From the NCBI RefSeq assembly GCF_029892485.1, contig NZ_JARXVG010000003.1, forward strand, positions 186,001 to 250,000: a stretch of DNA of 64,000 bases, read 5' to 3'. A program made the position numbers and the translations under genes. This document shows, piece by piece, positions 1-10,941 of this stretch. Source of the DNA: Variovorax boronicumulans. GTDB lineage: Bacteria > Pseudomonadota > Gammaproteobacteria > Burkholderiales > Burkholderiaceae_C. Below the pieces are notes generated by a model. It did no database searches. It saw only the letters and a list, made by a program, of their open reading frames with translations, and was not told the origin of the DNA. Each line of letters begins with the position of its first letter. The stretch's first letter is position 1.

Positions 1-1
1 G

Positions 2-1360
2 CTCGAGATCAATGCGGCCGCAGGGCAGACAAAGCTGAAGGCCTCCGGCACCGTGGCCGAACTCGCGGGGCTCGATGGCATCGACGCAAAATTCCAGCTA
101 CGGGGCCAGACCCTCGGCGCGCTGTTCCCGCTGCTGGGCATCGCGCTGCCGCAAACCTCGCCTTACGCGCTGAGCGGCGACCTGAGCAAGCGCGGCACGC
201 TCTGGCAGGTGGCGGGACTCCAGGGAAAGCTGGGACTGTCCGACATCGCCGGCGACATGCGCTTCGACCAGGCCAGCCAGGTGCCGCATCTGGCCGGCGA
301 CTTGCGTTCCAAGGTCATGGACATGGACGACCTCGGCCCGCTCATCGGCCTGCCGCCCACCGAGCGGTCGGCCCGCGCGGTCGAAGGCGTCGCGCCGCCG
401 CCGAGCATCACCCAGGTGAAGCGCCCGGCCGGCGGCAAGGTGCTGCCCACGGCGCCGCTGGACTTCGACCGACTGCGCGCCATGAACGCCGATGTGAAAT
501 ACACGGCCGATCGCATCCAGAACGTGCGGGAGATCCCGCTCGACCGCGGCAGCGTGCAGGTGAAGCTGAAAGACGGCGTGCTCACGCTCGACCCGCTCGA
601 CCTGGGCATGGGTGGCGGCAAGCTGGCCGGCGCGATCCGCATCGATGCAGCGAAGAATCCGGCGGACATCCGCGCCTCGCTCGACCTGCGCGGCATGCAG
701 CTCGCGCGCCTGTTCCCGAAGCTGGAAACCACCGGCAACAGCGTCGGCCGGCTCGACGGGCGGCTCAACCTGTCGGGCTCCGGCAATTCGGTGGCCACCT
801 GGCTCGGCGGCTCGTCGGGGGACGTGGCGGTGCTGGCGGGGCGAGGCCAGTTCGGCAATCTGCTGCCGGTGTTCGCGACGCTGGTGGGTGGGGACATCAT
901 CAAGTTCCTGTTGCGCGGCGACCGCAATGTCGAACTGCGCTGCGCGGCCCTGGCATTCGATGTGAACAAGGGGCTGATGGTCGGGCGTACGCTTGTGGTG
1001 GACACGACCAACGCGGTGTTCCTCGCGACCGGGCAGGCCAACCTGGCGAACGAGACGCTGGACTTCGTGGTCCATCCGGAGCCCAAGTCCAAGAACATCC
1101 TCTCGCTGCGCACGCCGCTGGTCGTCGGCGGCACCTTCGGCGCGCCGTCGGGCGGAGTGGCCATGGCGCCATTGGCGGGGCGCGGCCTGGCTGCCCTTGC
1201 GCTCGGCGCGATCAATCCGCTGCTGGCACTGGCCGCGACGATCGAGACCGGACCGGGCCAGGACGCCGATTGCAAGGACGTGGTGGCCGGCGCCAACAAG
1301 CCGACCGCCGGCGCTGCGGCCAATGGCGCCGCCAGGGCCAAGGGCGCCAGGCAGCCCTGA
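2..1360 (+). CDS. AsmA family protein, C-terminal part (5' end outside window)
   Basis: The reading frame is already open at base 2 and has no convincing start inside the window, so this is the 3' part of a longer gene. The C-terminal half carries the AsmA pattern: repeated beta-rich segments with LDLRG and LDGRLNLSGSG motifs, then a stretch resembling GNLLPVFATLVGGDI and a closing PLVVGGTFGAP segment. AsmA-like proteins are large, N-terminally anchored inner-membrane proteins of the bridge-like lipid-transport group that affect outer-membrane composition. The last 40 residues are Ala/Gly-rich low complexity. Family assignment is firm. The specific paralogue cannot be told. Confidence 0.85.
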   Translation, partial: LEINAAAGQTKLKASGTVAELAGLDGIDAKFQLRGQTLGALFPLLGIALPQTSPYALSGDLSKRGTLWQVAGLQGKLGLSDIAGDMRFDQASQVPHLAGDLRSKVMDMDDLGPLIGLPPTERSARAVEGVAPPPSITQVKRPAGGKVLPTAPLDFDRLRAMNADVKYTADRIQNVREIPLDRGSVQVKLKDGVLTLDPLDLGMGGGKLAGAIRIDAAKNPADIRASLDLRGMQLARLFPKLETTGNSVGRLDGRLNLSGSGNSVATWLGGSSGDVAVLAGRGQFGNLLPVFATLVGGDIIKFLLRGDRNVELRCAALAFDVNKGLMVGRTLVVDTTNAVFLATGQANLANETLDFVVHPEPKSKNILSLRTPLVVGGTFGAPSGGVAMAPLAGRGLAALALGAINPLLALAATIETGPGQDADCKDVVAGANKPTAGAAANGAARAKGARQP

Positions 1361-1363
1361 GCC

Positions 1364-2128
1364 TCAGGGCAAGGTCGCCGGACGCTGCGCGCAGACGCTG
1401 CAGTGCGGATCGCGCGCGACGCGCAGCGTGTCGAAGCTGGTGCTGCGTCCGTCGAACATCAGCAGCTTGCCGGCGAGCGAAGGACCGATGCCCGCGAGCA
1501 GCTTCAATGCTTCGCTGGCCTGCAGCGTGCCGATGGTGCCGACGACCGGACCGAACACGCCGAGCACCGCACAGCGCGTTTCCTCGAAGACCGCATCGGG
1601 CGGGAACAGGCAGGCGTAGCAGGGGGAGGCCGCATCGCGGGTGTCGTACACGCTCAACTGGCCATCGAAACGGATGGCGGCGCCTGCCACCAGCGGTTTT
1701 CCATGGGCGACGCAAGCGCGGTTCACCGCGTGGCGCGTGGCGAAGTTGTCGCAGCAATCGACCACCACGTCGGCCGCCGCGACCAGGCGCGACAGCAGTG
1801 TTTCGTCGGCGCGCAGGGCGTGCGTTTCGATGGCGATGTCGGGGTTGATGTCGCGCATTGCCTGCGCGGCGGATTCGACCTTGGGGCTGCCCACGCGTGC
1901 ATGGGTGTGGGCGACCTGGCGCTGGAGATTGGTGAGATCGACCTCGTCGTCGTCCACCAGCGTGATGTGGCCGACGCCGGCTGCCGCCAGATAAAGCGCG
2001 ACCGGAGATCCCAGTCCGCCCGCACCGATGACCAAAGCGCGGCCGGCACTGACGCGCGCCTGGCCGTCGATGCCGAACTCTTCAAGCAGGATGTGCCGCG
2101 AATAGCGCAGCAGGTCGTGATCGTCCAT
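1364..2128 (-). CDS. moeB: MoeB/ThiF/HesA-type sulfur-carrier adenylyltransferase
   Basis: This E1-like enzyme of 254 aa adenylates the C-terminal Gly-Gly of a small sulfur carrier such as MoaD or ThiS. I chose the start MDDHDLLRYSRHI at 2128 because the family begins with this segment; an upstream in-frame start adds 17 unlikely residues. Visible are the nucleotide-binding GAGGLGSPVALYLAAAGVG segment, the acidic VDDDEVDLTNLQRQ motif, the CCDNFATR segment, and two CxxC pairs (CYAC, CSVC) that bind structural zinc. The candidate catalytic Cys is in ETRCAVLG. The window also has molybdenum enzymes, so MoeB is the natural role, but ThiF cannot be excluded. It ends 3 bp from the convergent AsmA gene. 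Confidence 0.85.
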   Translation of the reverse strand: MDDHDLLRYSRHILLEEFGIDGQARVSAGRALVIGAGGLGSPVALYLAAAGVGHITLVDDDEVDLTNLQRQVAHTHARVGSPKVESAAQAMRDINPDIAIETHALRADETLLSRLVAAADVVVDCCDNFATRHAVNRACVAHGKPLVAGAAIRFDGQLSVYDTRDAASPCYACLFPPDAVFEETRCAVLGVFGPVVGTIGTLQASEALKLLAGIGPSLAGKLLMFDGRSTSFDTLRVARDPHCSVCAQRPATLP

Positions 2129-2204
2129 GCGCGCCCGGGTCTTCGCGAATGAAAAAACCGCCGCCGGGGTGAACCGCACCTTGCGTGCGGCCCGCCTACC
2201 GGCT

Positions 2205-3650
2205 TCAGTTTTCCTTCTTCTCGTCCTTGTTCTCGACGATGACCTGCGTCTTGCTCACGAGCACAGGCTGGCCCTTGAGGCGGTTGAGCGCCTGCATCAG
2301 CGGGAAGTCCTTGTCGGTACCGAACTCGGGCGTCTTGCGGTCCTGCGGCGGCTTCTTGGCTTCTTCCTCGAGGCGCTTGCGGGCTTCGTCGCGGGCCTTT
2401 TCGCGTTCCGGGTCCTTGGTTTCCGGACCCTGGCCGCTGGCCAGGTGCTTTTCGAGGTCGGCCTCGCGCATGCGCAGGGCGGCGAACGGGCTGCCCTCGG
2501 CGCTTTCGTCCACCAGCACGTTAGGCACGATGCCCTTGGCCTGGATCGAGGTGCCGCTCGGCGTGTAGTAGCGCGCCGTGGTGATCTTCAGGCCCGTGTC
2601 CGGGCCGAGCGGGCGCACCGTTTGCACCGAGCCCTTGCCGAAGGTCTGGCTGCCCATGACGACCGCGCGCTTGTGGTCCTGCAGTGCGCCGGCCACGATT
2701 TCGCTGGCGGAGGCCGAGCCTTCGTTCACCAGCACCACCAGCGGCACGTTTTTCAGGGCCGCAGGCAGGTTGCGCAGCGGGTCGCTGCCGGAGCGGCGCT
2801 GGTAGAACTCGGGCGCCGCCTTGTAGACCGACTTGCTCTCGGCCAACTGGCCGTCGGTGGTCACCACCGTCACGTTTTCGGGCAGGAAGGCCGAAGACAC
2901 CGCCACCGCCGCGTCGAGCAGGCCGCCCGGGTCGTTGCGCAGGTCGAGCACCAGGCCCTTCAAGTTCGGGTCTTCCTTGTACAGATCCTCGACCTTCTTC
3001 ACGAAGTCGTCGACGGTGCGTTCCTGGAACTGCGACAGGCGGATCCAGCCGTAGCCAGGCTCCATGATCTTGCCGCGCACCGACTGGGTACGGATTTCTT
3101 CGCGCGTGATCGTGACCGGGAAGGTGCGGCTCTCGTCCTTGCGGAAGATGGTGAGCAGCACCTTGGTGTTGGCCTCGCCGCGCATGCGCTTGACGGCTTC
3201 GTTGAGCGAGAGGCCCCGCACGGCCGTGTCGTCGATCTTGGTGATCAGGTCGTTGGGCTTCAGGCCCGCACGGAAGGCCGGGGAGCCTTCGATGGGCGAC
3301 ACCACCTTGATGAGCCCGTCTTCCTGGGAAATCTCGATGCCGACGCCGACGAAGCGGCCGGTCGTGCCTTCCCTGAATTCCTTGAAGGACTTCTTGTCGA
3401 AGTATTGGGAATGCGGGTCGAGCCCGGCGACCATGCCGGAAATGGCGTCGGAAATGAGCTTCTTCTCGTCGACCGGCTCGACATAGTCGCTCTTGACCAT
3501 GCCGAACACGGCAGCGAGCTGCTGCAATTCCTCGAGCGGGAGCGGCGCAAGCGATCCGCGTGCGACCGTCTGCAACGAGACGGTGGTCAGGACGCCAGCT
3601 ACGGCGCCGGCGGCGACCCAGCCGGTGATCTTCAGTTTCTGGCCCATCAT
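2205..3650 (-). CDS. ctpA: S41 family C-terminal processing peptidase
   Basis: This periplasmic serine protease of about 481 aa cleaves proteins near their C-terminus and has the domain order of the CtpA/Prc family. An N-terminal signal or anchor (ITGWVAAGAVAGVLTT) is followed by a PDZ domain (GVGIEISQEDG to NDLITKIDDTAV) and the S41 catalytic domain. The nucleophile Ser lies in NEGSASASEIVAGAL and the general-base Lys in QTFGKGSVQTV. The tail is charged and Glu/Lys-rich. Two adjacent ATGs (3650 and 3647) follow an AAGGA ribosome site; a much longer upstream extension was rejected. It is co-directional with moeB and gpmA but has its own leader of about 100 bp. Confidence 0.93.
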   Translation of the reverse strand: MMGQKLKITGWVAAGAVAGVLTTVSLQTVARGSLAPLPLEELQQLAAVFGMVKSDYVEPVDEKKLISDAISGMVAGLDPHSQYFDKKSFKEFREGTTGRFVGVGIEISQEDGLIKVVSPIEGSPAFRAGLKPNDLITKIDDTAVRGLSLNEAVKRMRGEANTKVLLTIFRKDESRTFPVTITREEIRTQSVRGKIMEPGYGWIRLSQFQERTVDDFVKKVEDLYKEDPNLKGLVLDLRNDPGGLLDAAVAVSSAFLPENVTVVTTDGQLAESKSVYKAAPEFYQRRSGSDPLRNLPAALKNVPLVVLVNEGSASASEIVAGALQDHKRAVVMGSQTFGKGSVQTVRPLGPDTGLKITTARYYTPSGTSIQAKGIVPNVLVDESAEGSPFAALRMREADLEKHLASGQGPETKDPEREKARDEARKRLEEEAKKPPQDRKTPEFGTDKDFPLMQALNRLKGQPVLVSKTQVIVENKDEKKEN

Positions 3651-3753
3651 GAGTGGTTGTCCTTGTCGGCGGCTGTCGAACCAATATACACAGCTTGGAA
3701 GCAATTTGTTTGCCGGGGTTCCACGGGGGACCGGCACGCGGGGTTTTCTTTTT

Positions 3754-4497
3754 TCAGCCCTTGCCTTGCGAAGCCACCGCGGCGGCGGCCTTTTCGGCGG
3801 CTGCGGCATCGCCCAGGTAGTAATGGCGCAGGGGCTTGAGATCGTCGTCGAGCTCGTAGACCAGCGGAATGCCGTTCGGGATGTTCAGGCCGACGATGGC
3901 GTCGTCCGAGATGCCGTCCAGGTACTTCACCAGCGCCCGGATCGAGTTGCCGTGGGCCGCGACCACCAGGCGGCGCCCGGTGCGGATGGCCGGCGCCATC
4001 GATTCGTTCCAGAACGGCAGCACGCGCGCCACCGTGTCCTTGAGGCACTCGGTCAGCGGGATCTGCTCGGGCGAGAGCTTGGCGTAGCGCACGTCGCTGC
4101 GTTCGCTGCGCGGATCGTCCGCTTCCAGCGGCGGAGGGGGCGTGCTGTAGCTGCGGCGCCAGACCAGCACCTGCTCGTCGCCGTACTTCTTGGCGGTTTC
4201 GGCCTTGTTCAGGCCCTGCAGGCCGCCGTAGTGGCGCTCGTTCAGGCGCCAGGAGTGCACCACGGGCAGCCAGGTGCGGTCGAGTTCGTCCAGCGTGTGC
4301 CACAGCGTGCGGGTGGCGCGCTTCAGGACGCTGGTGTAGGCCACGTCGAAGTCGTAGCCCTCGGCCTTGAGCAGCCGGCCGGCCTGCTTGGCCTGCTCCA
4401 CGCCGGTTTCGGTCAGATCGACATCGGTCCATCCGGTGAAGCGGTTTTCGAGATTCCAGGTCGATTCGCCATGGCGGATCAGTACCAGTTTGTGCAT
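3754..4497 (-). CDS. gpmA: 2,3-bisphosphoglycerate-dependent phosphoglycerate mutase
   Basis: This cytosolic glycolytic enzyme of 247 aa, normal for the family, interconverts 3- and 2-phosphoglycerate. The start [15 protein letters not shown] places the phosphohistidine RHGE motif at residues 8-11, as expected, so a long upstream extension was rejected. Other signatures are [13 protein letters not shown], the [13 protein letters not shown] segment and the second active-site His in [15 protein letters not shown]. It is transcribed divergently from the membrane rhodanese gene across a gap of about 70 bp. Confidence 0.97.
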   Translation of the reverse strand: MHKLVLIRHGESTWNLENRFTGWTDVDLTETGVEQAKQAGRLLKAEGYDFDVAYTSVLKRATRTLWHTLDELDRTWLPVVHSWRLNERHYGGLQGLNKAETAKKYGDEQVLVWRRSYSTPPPPLEADDPRSERSDVRYAKLSPEQIPLTECLKDTVARVLPFWNESMAPAIRTGRRLVVAAHGNSIRALVKYLDGISDDAIVGLNIPNGIPLVYELDDDLKPLRHYYLGDAAAAEKAAAAVASQGKG

Positions 4498-4569
4498 GTG
4501 GGAGGCCTTTGGAAGCGCTTGGGAAAACCAGCATTCTAAAATCCCGGGTTTGCCATCCAAGGAACCCCC

Positions 4570-4986
4570 GTGAAATTGATCGAATTCGTCACCGCGAACT
4601 GGATGCTGATCCTGATCGCACTCAGCTCGGGCGGCATGCTGGCCTGGCCGCTGATCCGGGGTTCTGGCGGTGGAACGCTCACCGCCCAGGGCGCCGTGCA
4701 GCTCATCAACCGCGAGCGCGCCGTGCTGGTCGACGTGCGCGAGCCCGAAGAATTCGCCACTGGCCACATGATCGGCGCCAAGAACGTGCCCCTGAACCAG
4801 CTCGACGAGAAGCTGGCCAGCACGGTCAAGAACAAGAACGTGCCACTCTTGCTGGTGTGCGCCACCGGCGCCCGCGCCCAGCGCGCCGTGGCCATGGCCA
4901 AGAAACTCGGCTACGAGCAGGCCCAAGCGGTTGCCGGCGGGCTCAAGGCCTGGAAAGAGGCTAATCTGCCTGTTGAAAAGGCCTGA
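4570..4986 (+). CDS. Membrane-anchored rhodanese-like sulfurtransferase
   Basis: A 138-aa protein with one N-terminal membrane helix (about residues 8-27, [19 protein letters not shown]) and a single rhodanese domain. The domain shows the [20 protein letters not shown] segment and the active-site loop [13 protein letters not shown] with its catalytic Cys. Such proteins (YibN-like) commonly sit beside grxC and secB in proteobacteria, as here. The natural sulfur donor and acceptor are unknown. The next gene, grxC, starts 21 bp downstream, so the two are probably co-transcribed. Confidence 0.9.
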   Translation: MKLIEFVTANWMLILIALSSGGMLAWPLIRGSGGGTLTAQGAVQLINRERAVLVDVREPEEFATGHMIGAKNVPLNQLDEKLASTVKNKNVPLLLVCATGARAQRAVAMAKKLGYEQAQAVAGGLKAWKEANLPVEKA

Positions 4987-5007
4987 AACCTCTACCAGAT
5001 ACAGCCT

Positions 5008-5268
5008 ATGCAAGCAGTCAAGATGTACACCACCGCCGTTTGCCCCTACTGCACGCGTGCGAAGCAAATCCTCAAGTCCAAGGGCGTCGAGCAGATCGAA
5101 GAGATCCGCATCGACACGGACCCGGAGGCCCGCAACACCATGATGGAGATCACCCAGCGCCGCACGGTGCCGCAGATCTTCATCGGCGACACCCACGTGG
5201 GCGGCTGCGACGACCTCATGGCGCTCGACAGCCGCGGCGGCCTGGTCCCGCTGCTGCAAGGCGCCTGA
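5008..5268 (+). CDS. grxC: Glutaredoxin 3
   Basis: An 86-aa cytosolic thiol-disulfide oxidoreductase, typical in length for GrxC. The redox motif CPYC ([13 protein letters not shown]) is at residues 11-14. The cis-proline region [19 protein letters not shown] matches the glutathione-binding part of the family. It lies between a rhodanese gene and secB, the usual rhodanese-grxC-secB order. A possible terminator follows it. Confidence 0.95.
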   Translation: MQAVKMYTTAVCPYCTRAKQILKSKGVEQIEEIRIDTDPEARNTMMEITQRRTVPQIFIGDTHVGGCDDLMALDSRGGLVPLLQGA

Positions 5269-5329
5269 AACACAAGGCGCCAGGAACGGTCTTGTGACCG
5301 GGCGATAATCGCCTGCTCATCCATCTGCA

Positions 5330-5367
5330 GCCCGCTGCGGGAACCTCTCCCCGGCGGGCATTGTTTT
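5330..5367 (+). terminator. Possible factor-independent terminator between grxC and secB
   Basis: GCCCGC at 5330-5335 can pair with GCGGGC at 5354-5359, followed by the T-rich stretch ATTGTTTT. A competing inner hairpin CCCGCTGCGGG lies at 5331-5341. The T tract is short, so termination may be partial and secB could still be read from upstream. Confidence 0.4.
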
Positions 5368-5386
5368 GATCCTCGAAAGTTCAGCC

Positions 5387-5851
5387 ATGGCCGACCAGCA
5401 AGCCCAAGATCCCATCTTCCAGATCCAGCGCGTCTACCTCAAGGACCTGTCGCTCGAACAACCCAATTCGCCCGCGATCCTGCTGGAGCAGGAACAGCCC
5501 ACCGTCGACATCCAGCTCGGCGTGGACGCCCAGCCCGTGGCCGAAGGCATCTTCGAGATCACCGTGTCGGCCACCGTGCAGACCAAGATCGGCGACAAGA
5601 CCGTGTTCCTGGTCGAAGCCAAGCAAGCCGGCATCTTCGAGATCCGCAACCTGCCCGAAGACCAGATGGGCGCCATCCTGGGCATCGCCTGCCCGCAGAT
5701 CGTCTACCCGTACCTGCGCGGCAACGTGGCCGACGTGATCCAGCGCGGCGGCTTCCCGCCCGTGCACCTGGCCGAAATCAACTTCCAGGCGATGTACGAG
5801 CAGCAGCAGGCACAGGCCGCCGGCCAGCCTGCGCCGACCCTCGCGCAGTAA
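5387..5851 (+). CDS. secB: Protein-export chaperone SecB
   Basis: A 154-aa cytosolic export chaperone that keeps preproteins unfolded and hands them to SecA. The start [22 protein letters not shown] matches the family; a start seven codons upstream would add residues not seen in SecB proteins. The conserved stretch [20 protein letters not shown] and the closing [15 protein letters not shown] are present. The C-terminal tail is Gln/Ala-rich. gpsA follows 25 bp downstream, a common secB-gpsA pairing. Confidence 0.97.
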   Translation: MADQQAQDPIFQIQRVYLKDLSLEQPNSPAILLEQEQPTVDIQLGVDAQPVAEGIFEITVSATVQTKIGDKTVFLVEAKQAGIFEIRNLPEDQMGAILGIACPQIVYPYLRGNVADVIQRGGFPPVHLAEINFQAMYEQQQAQAAGQPAPTLAQ

Positions 5852-5876
5852 GCCTGCACAACTGCCGCCAACGCCG

Positions 5877-6911
5877 ATGAAGATCTGCGTTCATGGCGCC
5901 GGTGCCTGGGGCACGGCAGTGGCCGTCAACGCGGCCGCTCGCCACGAGGTCACGCTCTGGGCGCGCGACGCCGCCCAGGCCGATGCCATCTCGAAGGCGC
6001 GCGAGAACACCCGCTACCTGCCGGGGCTGGCGCTGCCGGCCTCGCTCGCCGTGCGTGCGGGCAATATCGGCCAGGCGCATGCCGGCGCCGATCTCGTCAT
6101 CGTGGCCACGCCGATGTCCGCCCTGCGAGAACAGCTCGTCGCGCTGCGCGGCTGCACTGCGCCGGTGGCATGGCTGTGCAAGGGCGTCGAGCCCGCGCTC
6201 GATGCCACCTCCTTCGGCCTGCTCGCCCACGAAATATGGGCACAGGCCGCCCCCGATTTGATAGCCGGCGTGCTCAGCGGCCCGAGCTTCGCGCAAGAAG
6301 TCGCCGAAGGCCGCCCGACTGCGCTGGTCGCCGCCAGCCCGCATGCGGCGGTGCGCGACGCGCTGGTCGATGCCTTCCACGGACCGGCCCTGCGCGTCTA
6401 CGCCAACGAGGACATCGTCGGCGTCGAGGTCGGCGGCGCGGTCAAGAACGTGCTCGCCATCGCCACGGGCCTGTGCGACGGCCTCGCGCTCGGGCTCAAC
6501 GCCCGCGCGGCGCTCATCACCCGCGGTTTGGCCGAAATGACCCGCTTCGGCCTCGCGCTCGGCGCCCGCGCCGAGACCTTCATGGGCCTCTCGGGCCTCG
6601 GCGATCTCGTGCTGACCTCCACCGGCGACCTGTCGCGCAACCGCAAGGTCGGCCTGCTGCTGGCCCAGGGCCGCACGCTGGCGCAGGCGGTCGATTCGCT
6701 GGGCCACGTGGCCGAAGGCGTGTACTGCGCGCGCACCGTGGTGCAGCGCGCCCAGGGCCTGGGGCTCGAGATGCCCATCGCCGAAGGCGTGGTCGCGCTG
6801 CTCGACGGCCGTGTGAGCCCGAAGGACGCCGTTGCCGCCCTGACCGGTCGCGACCCGGTGCCCGAGTCAGTCCCGTCTGGCGCGGCGGCATCCCCTCGTC
6901 AATCTTCTTAA
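5877..6911 (+). CDS. gpsA: NAD(P)-dependent glycerol-3-phosphate dehydrogenase
   Basis: This 344-aa enzyme reduces dihydroxyacetone phosphate to sn-glycerol-3-phosphate for phospholipid synthesis. The N-terminal dinucleotide-binding motif [14 protein letters not shown] is at residues 6-19. Other family signatures are [15 protein letters not shown], the [16 protein letters not shown] segment with the catalytic Lys, and [19 protein letters not shown]. The final 20 residues are low complexity. It sits between secB and nadC, 22 bp before nadC. Confidence 0.96.
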   Translation: MKICVHGAGAWGTAVAVNAAARHEVTLWARDAAQADAISKARENTRYLPGLALPASLAVRAGNIGQAHAGADLVIVATPMSALREQLVALRGCTAPVAWLCKGVEPALDATSFGLLAHEIWAQAAPDLIAGVLSGPSFAQEVAEGRPTALVAASPHAAVRDALVDAFHGPALRVYANEDIVGVEVGGAVKNVLAIATGLCDGLALGLNARAALITRGLAEMTRFGLALGARAETFMGLSGLGDLVLTSTGDLSRNRKVGLLLAQGRTLAQAVDSLGHVAEGVYCARTVVQRAQGLGLEMPIAEGVVALLDGRVSPKDAVAALTGRDPVPESVPSGAAASPRQSS

Positions 6912-6933
6912 AAAAACGCAGAGACAAAGCGCC

Positions 6934-7812
6934 ATGAGCCTTCGCTTCGATTTTTCAGCGTCGGCCGTGGCCGCGCTGGCCCTCGCCGATGCCACCCGCG
7001 CATTGCAGGAAGACGTCGCCGACGGCGACCTCACCGCCTCGCTGGTCGATCCCGCCCGCAGGGCGCGCGCCCGCGTACTGGCGCGCGAAGCTGCCGTCGT
7101 GTGCGGCGCGCCCTGGGTCGAGGCGACGATCAGGCAGCTCGATCCCGAGGCCCGCATCACCTGGCTCTGCGCCGAAGGCGAACGCTGCGCGGCCGACCAG
7201 ACCGTGCTGGAAATCGAGGGCACTGCCCGCGCGCTGCTGACAGCCGAGCGCACCGCGCTCAATTTCCTGCAGTTGCTGAGCGCGGTCGCCACCAAGACCG
7301 CGCTGTATGCCGAAGCCGTCGAAGGCACGCGCGCCCGCATCGTGGATACGCGCAAGACCCTGCCGGGCCTGCGCCTTGCGCAGAAATACGCGGTGCGCAC
7401 CGGCGGCGGCCTGAACCACCGCATCGGTCTCTACGACGCGGTGCTCATCAAGGAAAACCACATCGCCGCGGCCGGCGGTGTCGCTGCCGCCCTGCGCGCG
7501 GTGGCGCCGGTGGCCGCGCAGGCCGCTTTCGTCGAGGTCGAGGTCGAAACGCTGGCCCAGTTGCGCGAGGCGCTCGGCGCCGGTGCGCGCATGGTGCTGC
7601 TCGACAACATGGACCTGCCTACGCTGCGCGAAGCCGTCCGCATCAATGACGAGGCGGGCGAAGGCCGCAAGGCCGTGCTGGAGATTTCAGGCGGCGTCAC
7701 GCTCGACGGCCTCCGTACCCTGGCCGAGACCGGTGTAGACCGCATCTCGGTCGGCGCGTTGACCAAGGATGTCAAAGCCATCGACTACTCGATGCGTTTC
7801 CAGGAAAGCTGA
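6934..7812 (+). CDS. nadC: Nicotinate-nucleotide pyrophosphorylase (carboxylating)
   Basis: Quinolinate phosphoribosyltransferase, 292 aa, converts quinolinate and PRPP to nicotinate mononucleotide. Signatures are AERTALNFLQLLSAVAT, DTRKTLPGLRLAQKYAVRTG, GGGLNHRIGLYDAVLIKENH and the C-terminal LEISGGVTLDGLR plus VDRISVGALTKDVKAIDYSM. It lies 6 bp before nadA, and nadB is 3 kb away on the other strand, so the whole aspartate-to-NaMN route is encoded locally. Confidence 0.97.
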   Translation: MSLRFDFSASAVAALALADATRALQEDVADGDLTASLVDPARRARARVLAREAAVVCGAPWVEATIRQLDPEARITWLCAEGERCAADQTVLEIEGTARALLTAERTALNFLQLLSAVATKTALYAEAVEGTRARIVDTRKTLPGLRLAQKYAVRTGGGLNHRIGLYDAVLIKENHIAAAGGVAAALRAVAPVAAQAAFVEVEVETLAQLREALGAGARMVLLDNMDLPTLREAVRINDEAGEGRKAVLEISGGVTLDGLRTLAETGVDRISVGALTKDVKAIDYSMRFQES

Positions 7813-7818
7813 TCCGCC

Positions 7819-8937
7819 ATGTCGTCCCCGGTCATCGATGTCGACTACGAGCAACCCGCCGCGAAGGCAGGCGCCGCCTGCGACACGCGCCACGCCTGGG
7901 CACGCGTGCCCGCCGAGCCTTCGCCCGACCAGCGCGTCGCGCTGAAGGAGCGCATCCGCCGCCTGCTGCGCGAGCGCAACGCGGTGATGGTGTCGCACTT
8001 CTACGTGCACCCCGACCTGCAGGACCTGGCCGAGGAAACCGGCGGCATCGTGAGTGATTCGCTCGAGATGGCGCGCTTCGGCCGCGACCACGCGGCCACC
8101 ACGCTGGTGGTGTCGGGCGTGCGCTTCATGGGCGAGACCTCCAAGATCCTCTCGCCCGAGAAGCGCGTGCTGATGCCCGACCTGGACGCGAACTGCTCGC
8201 TCGACCTGGGCTGCCCCGTCGATGAATTCAGCGCGTTCTGCGACCAGCACCCCGACCGCACCGTGGTCGTCTACGCCAACACCAGCGCGGCCGTGAAGGC
8301 GCGCGCCGACTGGCTGGTCACCTCGAGCTGCGCGCTCGATGTGGTGAGCGCGCTGCACGCGCAGGGACGCAAGATTCTCTGGGGGCCGGACCGCCACCTG
8401 GGCGACTACATCCAGCGCCAGACCGGCGCGGACATGGTCAGCTGGAACGGCGCCTGTATCGTGCACGACGAGTTCAAGGCGCTCGAACTTGAGCTGCTCA
8501 TGAAAGCTCATCCATTGGCGAAGGTGCTGGTGCACCCGGAATCGCCGGCCGATGTGATCGCGTTGGCGGACGCGGTCGGCTCGACATCGGCGATCCTGAG
8601 CGCCGCGCAGCGCCTGGACGCGAAGGAATTCATCGTCGCCACCGACACCGGCATGCTGCACAAGCTGCGCACGCTGAATCCCGGCAAGACCTTCATCGAG
8701 GCGCCGACGGCTGGCAACGGCGGCACCTGCAAGAGTTGCGCGCATTGCCCGTGGATGGCGATGAACGGGCTGGTGGAGCTGGCGAATGCGCTGGTGACCG
8801 GCGCGGGGGAAATCCATGTCGATCCGGCGCTGGGCCTGCGGGCACGGGTGCCGATCGATCGCATGCTGGCGTTTACTGCCGGGCTCAAGAACGGCAAGCA
8901 GCCTGGCAGCCTGATCGCCGGCATCGGCGCTGCCTGA
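7819..8937 (+). CDS. nadA: Quinolinate synthase A
   Basis: A 372-aa [4Fe-4S] enzyme that condenses iminoaspartate, supplied by NadB, with dihydroxyacetone phosphate. The three cluster-ligand regions are visible: [25 protein letters not shown] and the CKSCAHC motif near residue 305. The N-terminal segment [20 protein letters not shown] is typical. A 30-residue variable leader precedes it. It is probably translated together with nadC (6-bp gap). It is followed by a REP-like element and the convergent queD. Confidence 0.97.
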   Translation: MSSPVIDVDYEQPAAKAGAACDTRHAWARVPAEPSPDQRVALKERIRRLLRERNAVMVSHFYVHPDLQDLAEETGGIVSDSLEMARFGRDHAATTLVVSGVRFMGETSKILSPEKRVLMPDLDANCSLDLGCPVDEFSAFCDQHPDRTVVVYANTSAAVKARADWLVTSSCALDVVSALHAQGRKILWGPDRHLGDYIQRQTGADMVSWNGACIVHDEFKALELELLMKAHPLAKVLVHPESPADVIALADAVGSTSAILSAAQRLDAKEFIVATDTGMLHKLRTLNPGKTFIEAPTAGNGGTCKSCAHCPWMAMNGLVELANALVTGAGEIHVDPALGLRARVPIDRMLAFTAGLKNGKQPGSLIAGIGAA

Positions 8938-8944
8938 CCCTGTG

Positions 8945-9066
8945 TTGCTCCTTCCCCCTCTGGGGGAAGGTTGGGATGGGGGCACGACGGCGCTGATTTC
9001 GCCCAGGTGTTTCATCGACCGCCGCTTGCCCCCACCCCAGCCCTCCCCCGGGAGGGGAGGGAGCAA
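8945..9066. repeat. REP-like double-palindrome element, copy 1
   Basis: The element starts with TTGCTCC and ends with GGAGCAA. Each end is a C/G-rich palindrome (CCCCCTCTGGGGG and CCCTCCCCCGGGAGGGG), and the two ends are inverted relative to each other. The core holds TCATCGACCGCCGCTTGCCC, nearly repeated at 40702-40820. It fills the gap between the convergent nadA and queD, where such elements act as transcription-end or mRNA-stability signals. Confidence 0.8.
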
Positions 9067-9069
9067 GAC

Positions 9070-9432
9070 CTAGAACTCCAGCGTGCAACTGTCGCCCAAC
9101 GCCTCGCGCCAGACGCGAATCCGTGCCAGCGAATCCCGCAGATCCGGCAGCGCATCCGCAATGAACACGCACAGGTTCTCCAGCGTCGGCGGATGCAGCC
9201 CCGCCACATCGTCCAGCAGGTGATGGTCCAGCAGCTCGCGCACATCGTCGAGCCGTCGCCTCAGCAACCCGAGGTCGATCACCATCCCGGTGACCGGATC
9301 GCGCTCGCCCGCGAGCCAGACTTCGGCGTGATACGTGTGGCCGTGGATACGGCGGCTGCCTTCCACCTCGATGTCGCGTTTCAGCGTGTGGGCGGCGTCG
9401 AAGAAAAAGCGTTGGCTGATGGTGAAGCGCAT
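9070..9432 (-). CDS. queD: 6-carboxytetrahydropterin synthase-like protein (QueD family) lacking the usual Cys
   Basis: A 120-aa member of the PTPS/QueD family, whose usual role is making 6-carboxy-tetrahydropterin for the queuosine/7-deazaguanine path. The zinc ligands are intact: His15 (FFFDAAH), His30 and His32 (RRIHGHTY). The DLGLLRR and LDHHLLDD segments are typical. The catalytic Cys normally four residues before the first His of HGH is replaced by Ser26. The only Cys residues are near the middle (ENLCVF) and the C-terminus (GDSCTLEF). It lies next to queE, which supports the queuosine role, but the activity may differ from classical QueD. Confidence 0.85.
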   Translation of the reverse strand: MRFTISQRFFFDAAHTLKRDIEVEGSRRIHGHTYHAEVWLAGERDPVTGMVIDLGLLRRRLDDVRELLDHHLLDDVAGLHPPTLENLCVFIADALPDLRDSLARIRVWREALGDSCTLEF

Positions 9433-9445
9433 AAAAGGCGGGCGG

Positions 9446-10941
<1,496 letters not shown>

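Noticed and set aside
2127-3839. 570-codon open frame on the plus strand opposite ctpA
   Set aside because: It mirrors the ctpA gene. High GC and codon bias create long antisense frames with Arg/His/Val-rich, family-free translations.
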